This document shows, piece after piece, positions 38,573 through 46,492 of a stretch of 64,000 nt of DNA (the stretch's first letter is position 1; every line of letters begins with the position of its first letter). Location: positions 1-64,000 of the forward strand of contig JAQEDJ010000003.1 in NCBI GenBank assembly GCA_027669525.1, written 5' to 3'. The notes beneath the pieces are model-generated. The model was not told where the DNA came from. It did not search any database and saw only the letters and a program-made list of their open reading frames with translations. The position numbers and the translations under genes are program-made. This DNA comes from Coriobacteriaceae bacterium AM48-5. Lineage in GTDB: Bacteria; Actinomycetota; Coriobacteriia; Coriobacteriales; Coriobacteriaceae.

Positions 38573-39886
38573 CACACTTGGGTTTTGCCGATCATGATGT
38601 TGAGGATCTCGACGTCGGTGTCCTTCATACCCACACGGCCCACGTAGCCCATGCTGGCAATCGTCTGCTCGACGGTATCCTGGATCAAACCCTCGCCGGC
38701 ACGGAAGCCACGCCCCTGCATGGCCATGTCATGTCCCAGAATCGCCGCATCGACGGCAGCCGAAATCTTGGCGGCACAACTCGCCTTGGCGCCGTCGCAC
38801 ACGATGCCGCCCACGTTACCGAGCGTATTCGAGACCGTCGCGCCAATCTGCTCGCGCGTGCCACCGCACAGCCAGGTAATCGCAGCGCCGGCGCGCACGC
38901 GGCGCAAATAGCACCGCAAAACGCCGAAAGCGCACCAATATAGCTCTTGATATGCACGGCGATAAGATCGGACAGCATCACGGCGCGCACCAGACGCTCG
39001 TGGTCGCAACGCAGGTACTCGGCATACTCCATGACGGGCAATGCGCAGGTAATGCCTTGATTGCCCGAGCCGCACACAATGGCGACCGGCAGCGCGCAAC
39101 CGTTCATGCGGGCGTCGGACCCGGCGGCCGCACGGGCACGGGCACGGCAGGCGACGTCATCGGCACGAGCGCCCAGCAGCGTACGACCCACCTCGCGCCC
39201 CAAGCGTGCGCAAGGCCCTCGGCACTGATTGCGCCATTCAGCTCAATCTGACGCTCAACGGCAGCGCGGGCGCCCTCAATGTCACCGTCCTCGATAAAGT
39301 CGATGATGGAATCAATGGACATGGGCGTATCGGCGTTATCTGCCGCACGCTCGGCCACCACGCGCTCGGCGCAGGCGGCGCACTCCCCCGCCGACTTGCC
39401 GCATACCGGAATACCGTCGAGCGTATGGCACGTGACATTAGTGTGGTGATCGGTAATCTCGACGACCGCGGTATGGCCCCCGGCCGTCGCAGTCACCTTG
39501 ATGTAGAGGTTGGGCACACCCTCGACAAGCGACACATCGCAGTAGCCGGCGTCGGCGAGGAGCTCGGCCACACGAGCGCGGTCTTCATCGTTAACGCTCT
39601 CGAGCACCTCAAGCGCGCTCTTGGCGTCACCGCCCACGGCACCCAGCACGGCTGCAGCTTCAATACCGTGCATACCGCCCGAGTTGGGCACGGTCACGCT
39701 CTTAACGTTCTTGATGATGTTGCCCGAGCAGGCAACGTCCATATGATCGGGTTCGCAACCGAGCGTCTGGCTCGCCAACGCCGCTGCATAGGCAACGGCA
39801 ATAGGCTCGGTGCAGCCGAGCGCACAGACAAGCTCGCGGTTCAAAACATCGCAAAACGCGGCATCACGAAGGGAATCGGTAGGCAT
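38569..39886 (-). CDS. L-cysteine desulfidase family protein (CyuA/YhaM, UPF0597)
   Basis: Breaks L-cysteine into pyruvate, ammonia and sulfide with an Fe-S cluster. The N-terminus carries ELVCALGCTEPIAVAYAAAL and DVACSGNIIKNVKSVTVPNSGG, followed by the family's GIEAAAVLGAVGG. The C-terminal half has CGSGNQGITCALPVMEYAEY and LGNVGGIVCDGAKASCAAKI. The Cys residues in these blocks are the likely cluster ligands. Start ATG 39886 follows GGAG at six bases. Bases are lost near 39205 (GGGGGC) and 38897 (GCGGTGC); repaired length is 439. It could supply sulfide, a link to the sulfur and selenium genes that I only infer. Confidence 0.88.
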
Positions 39887-40156
39887 AGGTATCTCCTGCT
39901 TGCATAACGGGCTGGTCTCTCAAAAAAGTTAGCTCCTTTATTTGATAACAATGCATCAAAAACCGCAACCACGGTTCCGGCGGACGGCGCTCAAGCACAA
40001 ACTGGCGGCATTCATTCATGAAAAGCAGGTCTTGTTGCATGCTTAAGCGTTTGACCAAAAAACGCCCGAGCGTTTACACAAAAGTCGCGCTATCATGCAG
40101 TCGAACGCGGTAAAACCTTTAGCAATTCCGCCGCACGGACCAGAGAGGAACCACTC

Positions 40157-40624
40157 ATGAAGATCGGTATCGGCAACGACCACGCCGCCGTCGAGCTCAA
40201 GAACATCATTTCCGAGCACCTGAAGGAGCGCGGCTGCGAGGTCGTGAACTTTGGCACCGACACCTCCGAGAGCTTCGACTACCCTATCGCCGGCTACAAG
40301 GTGGGCAAAGCCGTAGCCAACGGCGACGTCGATCTGGGCATCCTGATCTGCGGCACCGGCGTCGGGATTAGCTTGGCCGCCAACAAGGTCGAGGGCGTTC
40401 GTGCCGTCGTGTGCTCCGAGCCCTTCAGCGCCAAGCTCTCGCGTATGCACAACAACACCAACGTGCTCGCCTTTGGCGCCCGTGTCGTGGGCTCCGAGCT
40501 CGCCAAGATGATCGTCGACGAGTGGCTCGACGCCGAGTTTGAGGGCGGTCGCCACGAGCGTCGCGTCAATCTCCTCAACGAGATCGACCAGACCCGCGGC
40601 CTCAAGGTCGTCGACGAGGCCTAA
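40157..40624 (+). CDS. rpiB: Ribose-5-phosphate isomerase B
   Basis: Interconverts ribose 5-phosphate and ribulose 5-phosphate. The N-terminus MKIGIGNDHAAVELK, the active-site Cys in LGILICGTGVGISLAANK and the block RMHNNTNVLAFGARVVG are typical of RpiB/LacAB. Length 155 residues is normal. AGAGAGGAA precedes ATG 40157. Unbroken, followed by a good terminator. Confidence 0.95.
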   Translation: MKIGIGNDHAAVELKNIISEHLKERGCEVVNFGTDTSESFDYPIAGYKVGKAVANGDVDLGILICGTGVGISLAANKVEGVRAVVCSEPFSAKLSRMHNNTNVLAFGARVVGSELAKMIVDEWLDAEFEGGRHERRVNLLNEIDQTRGLKVVDEA

Positions 40625-40651
40625 AGACCCACAACGCCATACGCTAACCAA

Positions 40652-40690
40652 AGCCCCCGCTCGGAACACACATCCAGGCGGGGGCTCTTT
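40652..40690 (+). terminator. Terminator of rpiB
   Basis: AGCCCCCGC (40652-40660) pairs with GCGGGGGCT (40678-40686), followed by CTTT. Confidence 0.85.
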
Positions 40691-40722
40691 AGTAGATTTT
40701 TGGGACGTGCCTTTAAATCTAC
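40691..40722. repeat. Palindrome with GTAGATTT arms
   Basis: GTAGATTT and AAATCTAC flank TTGGGACGTGCCTTT. A relative with TAGGTTTT/AAAACCTA arms around GGGACATGCCC is at 61042-61069, directly after the nitroreductase gene, so this is a repeated intergenic element. Confidence 0.7.
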
Positions 40723-40800
40723 GGGGATAAAAAGGGCGCCGCGGATGGAGTTCCGCGCGCCCAAGCCACACGCTAACAGCTTTAAGGAGTCAAAGCTGGT

Positions 40801-41205
40801 TTAGCCAAAGAAGCGCTTGATCTCGATCTCGGCGTTTTCCAGGCAATCGGAGCCGTGAATCACATTGGCGTTGACATCGACAGCGAAGTCGCCGCGGATG
40901 GTGCCGGGGGCAGCATCAAGCGGGTTGGTAGCGCCCATAAGGGTGCGCATCTTGGAGACAGCGGAGAGACCGGAAACGACCATCTTGACGACCGGACCGC
41001 TCGTCATAAAGTCGCACAGGCCGCCAAAGAAAGGCTTGTCGGCCAGATGAGCGTAGTGCTCCTCGACGGTAGCGCGCTCGAGCGTAGTCATCTCCATGCG
41101 CTCGATGACAAGGCCGCTGCGCTCAATGCGAGCAACAATCTCGCCGATCTTGCGATCGCGCACGGCGTCGGGCTTAATCATGATGAAGGTCTTCTCGATA
41201 GCCAT
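40801..41205 (-). CDS. ndk: Nucleoside diphosphate kinase
   Basis: Balances NTP pools by phosphate transfer through a His. Seen: EKTFIMIKPDAVRDRKIGEI at the start, LADKPFFGGLCDFMTSGPVV, GATNPLDAAPGTIRGDFAVD and the active-site NVIHGSDCLENAE. Length 134 residues is normal. AAAGG precedes ATG 41205 at eight bases. Unbroken. The region 41206-41589 upstream, 384 nt, holds the AT-rich ndk promoter area (AATTAATTGAAGCG near 41330) and the tail of argH's 3' flank; I see no gene. Confidence 0.95.
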   Translation of the reverse strand: MAIEKTFIMIKPDAVRDRKIGEIVARIERSGLVIERMEMTTLERATVEEHYAHLADKPFFGGLCDFMTSGPVVKMVVSGLSAVSKMRTLMGATNPLDAAPGTIRGDFAVDVNANVIHGSDCLENAEIEIKRFFG

Positions 41206-41589
41206 AAGGTAGCCTTTCAAGTAGGTTCGCGCGTGCCCAAGTCCCATTCCGGCACTCGCCTGGACTGCATCGTAACAGAGTTTTAGCTGCAGTTAAACAA
41301 AAAGCTGTTTATTGAAGCGCTGCAATTAATTGAAGCGTTCCATATGTGTCACTTCTGTTTCGAAGCCCGACTAGAGTACCATCCGACTGCCCATCAACCA
41401 CACCGAACCGAGCGGACGGTCAGTTGCCGCCTGTGAACGTACCCCCTTCACAACCTGCCCAAAGGTCCTACAGAAGTTCTCGACAAGCCCCTCCCCATTA
41501 CAACAAAATACGGACGTCCGCATCAGCAGACGCCCGCAAGAAGCAAAAACGATTTATCAATAAATGGCCAATAAGCCTCAAGCAAACCC

Positions 41590-43019
41590 TTACTTTGCCC
41601 CGTGGCCCATCTCGACGACCTTGGTCAGCGACCCAAACGTGCCTTCGTCGGCCACGAGCTGTGCCTCGGCACGCTCCAGCTGGAGGCAACGGCGGCAGGA
41701 GCGGTACCGCCCTCGGTCGTGCGCGCGGCGACAATCGACGGGATATCGAGCGCCTCGGTAATATCGCGCTCAAAGAGCGGGCTCGCCTCCTGAAACACCT
41801 CGAACGGCAGGTCCTCAAGATTGCAGCCGCGCTTCTCGCACATCAGGACCAGATGGCCCACCACGGCGTGCGCTTCGCGGAACGGCAGGCCGCGCTTAGC
41901 CAGGTAATCGGCAACGTCGGTAGCCGCAAGGTGCCCGACGCCGCACTCGCGCGCCATGGCATCCTCGTTGACAGTCCAGGTCGAAATCATGCCGGCCATA
42001 ACGGACAGGCACTGCATGAGCGTATGGGCGGTATCGAGCGCGCCCTCCTTGTCCTCCTGCAAATCCTTGTTATAGGCAAGCGGCAAGCCCTTCATGGTCA
42101 CCAGTAGCTGCACCAGGTTGCCGTAGACTCGGCCGCTCTTGCCGCGGATCAGCTCGGCAAAGTCGGGATTCTTCTTCTGCGGCATGATGGACGAGCCGGT
42201 GGAGTAAGAGTCGGACAGCGTGATGAAACCGAACTCGGAGCTCGACCACAGCACGATCTCCTCGGAAAGACGCGACAGGTGCATGGCCATAACGGAGCCA
42301 GCGTAATGCAGGTCGAGCAGGAAATCGCGATCGGAAACAGCGTCGAGCGAGTTAGGAATCACACCCGCAAAGCCAAGTTCGGCAGCCGTCATCTGACGAT
42401 CGAGCGGATAGCTCGTACCGGCAAGCGCGGCAGCACCCAGCGGGCAGTTGTCGGCGGCATCGAAGGCGGCCTTCAGGCGTGTAAAGTCGCGCGCGAACAT
42501 CCAGGAATACGCCAGCAGATGATGCGATAGCAGCACGGGCTGAGCATGTTGCATGTGCGTGTAGCCCGGCAGAATCACCTTGTCGTACTTCTTGGCTGCA
42601 TCCACCAGCACATGGCGCAGCTCAAGATTGGCCTCCATGAGCTCCCTGGCCAGCGCTTTGACGCCCAAGCGCGTGTCGGTCGCCACCTGGTCGTTGCGCG
42701 AGCGTCCGGTATGCAAGCGCTTGCCGGCCTCGCCGATGCGGCGCGTCAACTCGCTCTCGATGGACATATGGATGTCTTCGTCGTTGATATCGAAGGTAAA
42801 GTTGCCGGCATCGATATCCTGCTCGATTCCGGTCAGGCCCTTGGCAATCGCCTGCTCGTCCTCGGCACTGATGATGCCCTGAGCCGCCAGCATCTTGGCA
42901 TGCGCCTTGGAGCCTGCGATATCCTGTTTATAGAGATGTTTGTCGACCGGCAGCGACGCGCCAAACTCCTGCGTGACCTCGGCCACGCCCGCCTCAAAAC
43001 GACCACCCCAAAGAGCCAT
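41590..43019 (-). CDS. argH: Argininosuccinate lyase (one frame break)
   Basis: Last step of arginine synthesis: argininosuccinate to arginine and fumarate. Visible: N-terminal MALWGGRFEAGVAEVTQEFGAS, DEDIHMSIESELTRRIGEAG, HTGRSRNDQVATDTRL, PGYTHMQHAQPVLLSHHLLA and the fumarase-superfamily signature SSIMPQKKNPDFAELIRGKSG. AAAGGGG precedes ATG 43019. One C is lost near 41689 (GCCCTC to GCCTC), after which the C-terminus reads LERAEAQLVADEGTFGSLTK; repaired length 476. It follows argG on the same strand, separated by a short ORF. Confidence 0.94.
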
Positions 43020-43137
43020 GGAACCGTCCCCTTTCATCAAATACCAAACCAAGCGCCCATTGCAATGCGCCATGTCGCTAAAGCGATTTATCAACAGCTA
43101 GTTTTACACATTCCCCACCGTGTGCGGAGCCATGTAG

Positions 43138-43308
43138 CTAATTTGCAAAGAAGTGACGCGCCATGCACTTGGCGCCCAACGTCTCCCTCCGGATGTTGCC
43201 CTGCGAACCATCGATCCAGGCCTTCAGGCTCATAGGGACGTCCTCGACCCTTGCAGCATCGAACTCGGGCGCGAGGGCAAGTAAAGCATGCGCGATAGCA
43301 TTGAACAT
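43138..43308 (-). CDS. Small hypothetical protein (56 aa) between argG and argH
   Basis: ATG 43308 has GAGGAG eight bases upstream and an open frame of 56 codons to TAG at 43138. The product starts MFNAIAHALLALAPEFDAAR, contains VPMSLKAWIDG and ends MARHFFAN. I do not recognise it. It lies between argG and argH on their strand, after a terminator-like hairpin. The good ribosome site and balanced composition favour a real gene over chance, but this is not proven. Confidence 0.5.
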   Translation of the reverse strand: MFNAIAHALLALAPEFDAARVEDVPMSLKAWIDGSQGNIRRETLGAKCMARHFFAN

Positions 43309-43357
43309 AATGGATACTCCTCATATATATAGCGCAGAGCCGCCAAATTGATAGAAG

Positions 43358-43387
43358 GAGCCCCGCCGGACAACCCCGGCGGGGCTC
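43358..43387 (-). terminator. GC-rich hairpin after argG
   Basis: GAGCCCCGCCGG (43358-43369) pairs perfectly with CCGGCGGGGCTC (43376-43387). On the minus strand CTTCTATC follows, so the T run is weak. 43388-43540, between it and the argG stop, holds nothing I can identify. Confidence 0.7.
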
Positions 43388-43540
43388 GGACTCAGCCGCA
43401 GACGCGGCATCATATATGCGGGCGGAACGTAGGGGCCACCGATGTTAAGAAGTGTCAGCAAGCATAACGAAAGGTAGGGACCCCGTGCGCCCGTTATGTA
43501 TCACGCGGATGGGCCGCGCGGATACCAAGGGAAGGAGGCG

Positions 43541-44766
43541 CTAGGCCTGGGCGGCAGCAGAGCTGGGGCCCTGGACCTTTGCCCACGTCTTGAGCGACAG
43601 CGTATCGATCTCGATAAAGCCGGCGCTGGCCTTCTCGTCAAACGTGGTGTCGCGGTCGTAGGTAGCCAGACCGTAGTCGTAGAGGCTGAAGGGGCTCTTG
43701 CGGCCGACGACATGGCAGTTGCCCTTAAAGAACTTCAGACGGACGGTGCCGGTCACGAACTTCTGGGTATCGGCCATAAAGGCATCGAGCGCGTTTTTGA
43801 GCGGGCTGTACCACTGGCCGTTGTACACGGCGGTGGCCCAATCCTGCTCGAGCTTGATCTTGGTCTTGAGCAGGTCGCCCTCGACGCAGATGTCCTCGAG
43901 CGCCTTGTGGGCGGTGATGAGCGTCAGGGCTCCGGGAACCTCATAGCACTCACGGCTCTTGAGGCCCACCAGACGATCCTCGACCAGATCGAGGCGGCCA
44001 AAGCCATTGTCGCCGGAGATCTTGTTGAGGGCGATGACGATCTCGGAGAGCTTCATCTTCTTGCCGTCGACGGCGACGGGCTTGCCGGCCTCAAACTCAA
44101 TCTCGGTGTAGGTCGGGGTGTCCGGCGTGTCCTCGGGGTTCTTGGTCATAACCCAAGCGTCGTCGAGCGGCTCGTTCCAGGGATCCTCCAGGTGACCGCA
44201 CTCAATGGCACGACCCCACAGGTTGTCGTCGATGGAGTAGGGGTTGTCGTTGGCACCCTCGGGAACCGGCACGTTGTGGGCGTGGGCATAGCGACCTCGT
44301 CGGGACGGCACTTCAGGTCCCACTCGCGAACCGGGGCGATAACCTTGAGCTCGGGGTCGAGGGCCTTGACGGCGGCCTCAAAACGGACCTGGTCGTTACC
44401 CTTGCCGGTGCAGCCGTGGGCGACGTAGGTCGCGCCAAACTCGTGGGCGACCTCAACGAGCTTCTTGGCAAGCAGCGGACGGGACAGAGCGGAGAGCAGC
44501 GGATACTTGTTCTCGTACATGGAGTTTGCGGCGATGGCCTTGGTCAGGAACTCATCGGAGAACTCGTCGCGCAGGTCGAGCACCTGGCAATCGAGAACGC
44601 CCAGGTCGAGGGCCTTCTGCTTCTTGGCGTCCAGGCCGGTCTCCTCCTGGCCCACATTGCCGCAGACACAAACGACATCGAGATTCTTCTCGTCCTGGAG
44701 CCACTTGACACATACGGATGTATCAAGACCACCGGAATATGCGAGAACGACTTTTTCCTTGCTCAT
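43541..44766 (-). CDS. argG: Argininosuccinate synthase (one frame break)
   Basis: Joins citrulline and aspartate using ATP. The N-terminal P-loop is [18 protein letters not shown], followed by [15 protein letters not shown] and VREW. After the break come [21 protein letters not shown], the conserved IGRLD-like [19 protein letters not shown] and [20 protein letters not shown] precedes ATG 44766. One G is lost near 44292. Repaired length 408 is typical. Upstream lie a 205-nt leader with a terminator-like hairpin and an Arg-rich leader peptide, suggesting attenuation. Confidence 0.94.
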
Positions 44767-44859
44767 GGCTGTTTCCTTTCGCCCTTGGTAGCTAGTTAGA
44801 ACATCGGTCAGTTGCAAGTCATTTCAAGGTCAAATACCGTGCAATATCAGGTTAAATAG

Positions 44860-44907
44860 CAAAAATCAGCACATACATGCCCTAGAAACATGCAGCAATG
44901 TCGTGCT
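44860..44907 (-). promoter_or_regulatory. Possible attenuator hairpin in the argG leader
   Basis: On the minus strand AGCAC...CATG can pair with CATG...GTGCT (44867-44907, imperfect), followed by GATTTTTG. It lies between the Arg-rich leader peptide and argG, where an attenuator would be expected. A second small hairpin, CCTCAA/TTGAGG, lies near 44930-44950. Confidence 0.4.
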
Positions 44908-44971
44908 AAAACCCAACGACCTCAAAATGACTCTGTTGAGGCAATTCGCCCCATGCGGACAGAGACGATTG

Positions 44972-45046
44972 TTATCGTCGTCGGGAAATTGCGCGCTGGC
45001 GTCGGATGGCATTGTCTGCAGTGGTGATGATCTTTACGAACTGCAT
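44972..45046 (-). CDS. Arg-rich leader peptide (24 aa) upstream of argG
   Basis: ATG 45046 follows AAAGGAGAGG by a few bases. The frame encodes 24 residues that start MQFVKIITTADNAI and end RRQRAISRRR, so six of the last ten codons are Arg (CGA CGC, CGC, CGA CGA CGA), then TAA. Such a peptide 205 nt ahead of an arginine gene is the standard layout for ribosome-mediated attenuation: when Arg-tRNA is scarce the ribosome stalls on these codons. This is inference; no such leader is known to me for this group. The remaining stretch 45047-45320 holds promoters for both directions and no other gene that I can support. Confidence 0.6.
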   Translation of the reverse strand: MQFVKIITTADNAIRRQRAISRRR

Positions 45047-45320
45047 CTGCCTCTCCTTTCACCTATCGCCGGGCGCAATTCTAATATCGTAAACGGTACC
45101 TTTTACTCGGTAAGCGGTTGTTTTTCCGTCTCCGTTTTCGATGTTCGCTATATTACGCTAAAGTGCCCGCGGCACAAGCGACAAATTCAAATTTCTGAAA
45201 AGTTTTTTCATTAGTTTGTGAATCGTGATGCAATTACGCGTCAACCCTGCGAAAATACGCTCGATTACCAACCGGAGGGTTATTCCGCCCGAAACAATTT
45301 AGAAACGGAAAGGCGCTTTT

Positions 45321-46147
45321 ATGCAAACTTACGAATCGGACGCCGCTATCGGCAACATCAAGATCCTTGCCGTCGATATGGACAAGACATTGCTGACCGA
45401 CGAGCGCGTACTGCCCCAGGGCCTCGATGAGCGCCTGGACAAGCTCGCCGAGGCTGGCATCGTGTTCTGCCCCGCCAGCGGACGCCCCGCTCCCAAGCTC
45501 GAGGAGATGTTCGAGGACATCAAGAGCCGCATCGCTTTCTGCCCCGATAACGGAGCCTGCGTTATCTACCGTGGCAACTATATCTATAAGAGCAATATCG
45601 ATACTGCGCTCTATCACAAGGTCCTGTCGCATGCCGCGCAGGATCCGCGCGCCGTTCCCGTCCTGTGCTGCTATGACGATGCTTACGTTTTGGCGCGCGA
45701 CCACAAGTACCATGACGAGATCAGCGTCTACTACACGGCCATTAACTATGTCGATACCTTTGAGGGCCTTGACGTCGAGTCCAACAAGATCTCGATCTTC
45801 TTCCCCGCCTACGATGCCGAGCCCGCATTTCGCGAGGACTATAGCCCCGCATTCTCGGACCAGCTCTACGTCACCAATGCCGGCCGCGAGTGGATCGACT
45901 TTATGAACCTGGGCGTCGACAAGGTTCGGGCGTCGCGCACCTGTGCGAGCAGCTCGGCATCGATATCGCCGATGCCGCCGCCGTGGGCGATACCTATAAC
46001 GATATCCCCATGCTGGAGCGCGTCGGGCATAGCTTTATCGTGGACAATGCCGAGGAGCACATGAACGCGCATGCCAAGTGGCGCATTCCGAGCAACAACG
46101 ACGGGGGCGTACTGACGCTCATCGACGCCATCCTGGCGGCTCGGTAA
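45321..46147 (+). CDS. Cof-type HAD-IIB phosphatase
   Basis: A cytosolic sugar-phosphate phosphatase. Motif I is ILAVDMDKTLLTDER, motif II region FCPASGRPAPKLEEMF with CPDNGACVIYRG typical of the Cof subfamily, a C2-type cap domain, and motifs III/IV in KGSGVAHLCEQLGI and AVGDTYNDIPML. ATG 45321 follows GAAAGG at eight bases. A base is lost near 45928 (AAGGGTTCGG); repaired length is 275. Substrate unknown. Confidence 0.87.
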
Positions 46148-46160
46148 CGTGGCTCGTCGG

Positions 46161-46286
46161 ACCTGGCCGGGCGGCGCGGATTAGTTTTTCGTTCGGTCAG
46201 GTCCTGGGCTCGCTCGGAAAGCACATTAAGTGCTTTCCGGCTCGTGCGGAATCTACGAAAAACTAATCCGCGCCGCCCGGCCAGGT
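46161..46286. repeat. 126-bp nested palindrome with perfect 32-bp arms
   Basis: Arm 46161-46192 begins ACCTGGCCGGGCGGCGCGGA and is the exact reverse complement of 46255-46286. Inside lies a second hairpin, CGGAAAGCAC/GTGCTTTCCG. It starts 13 nt after the phosphatase stop. No open frame is seen; the remaining gap to 46356 is unmarked. Confidence 0.93.
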
Positions 46287-46356
46287 CCTAGGTTTACTTT
46301 CCTGCCGCCAAGATGGCGTCTTGAGTGTCTAGATACTTAGCTGAAATGATTTGAGC

Positions 46357-46391
46357 AGAGGGGAGCCCCTTGTTGGAAGGGGCTCCCCTCT
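46357..46391. terminator. Bidirectional terminator between the phosphatase and polA
   Basis: AGAGGGGAGCCCCTT (46357-46371) pairs perfectly with AAGGGGCTCCCCTCT (46377-46391) around a 5-nt loop, followed by GTTTTGG on the plus strand. Confidence 0.88.
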
Positions 46392-46404
46392 GTTTTGGTT
46401 ACTG

Positions 46405-46435
46405 TGGGACAAATTAATCAGTAGTGTTTGTCCCA
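46405..46435. repeat. Palindrome TGGGACAAA/TTTGTCCCA
   Basis: Perfect 9-bp arms with a 13-nt loop. It is related to the imperfect palindrome at 34115-34144. Confidence 0.7.
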
Positions 46436-46492
46436 AATCTTAAGTATGTGGGGGCTTGCGTCTTGGGCGAGCTTGCCTTACGGAGTGCTTCC

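Noticed and set aside
39864..40058. 64-codon minus-strand frame overlapping the cyuA start
   Set aside because: The composition is protein-like, but there is no clear ribosome site, and its end overlaps cyuA's start in another frame. Possible uORF, not supported enough.
44903..45214. 103-codon plus-strand frame upstream of the Cof phosphatase
   Set aside because: No ribosome site and no recognisable domain; it overlaps the argG leader on the other strand.
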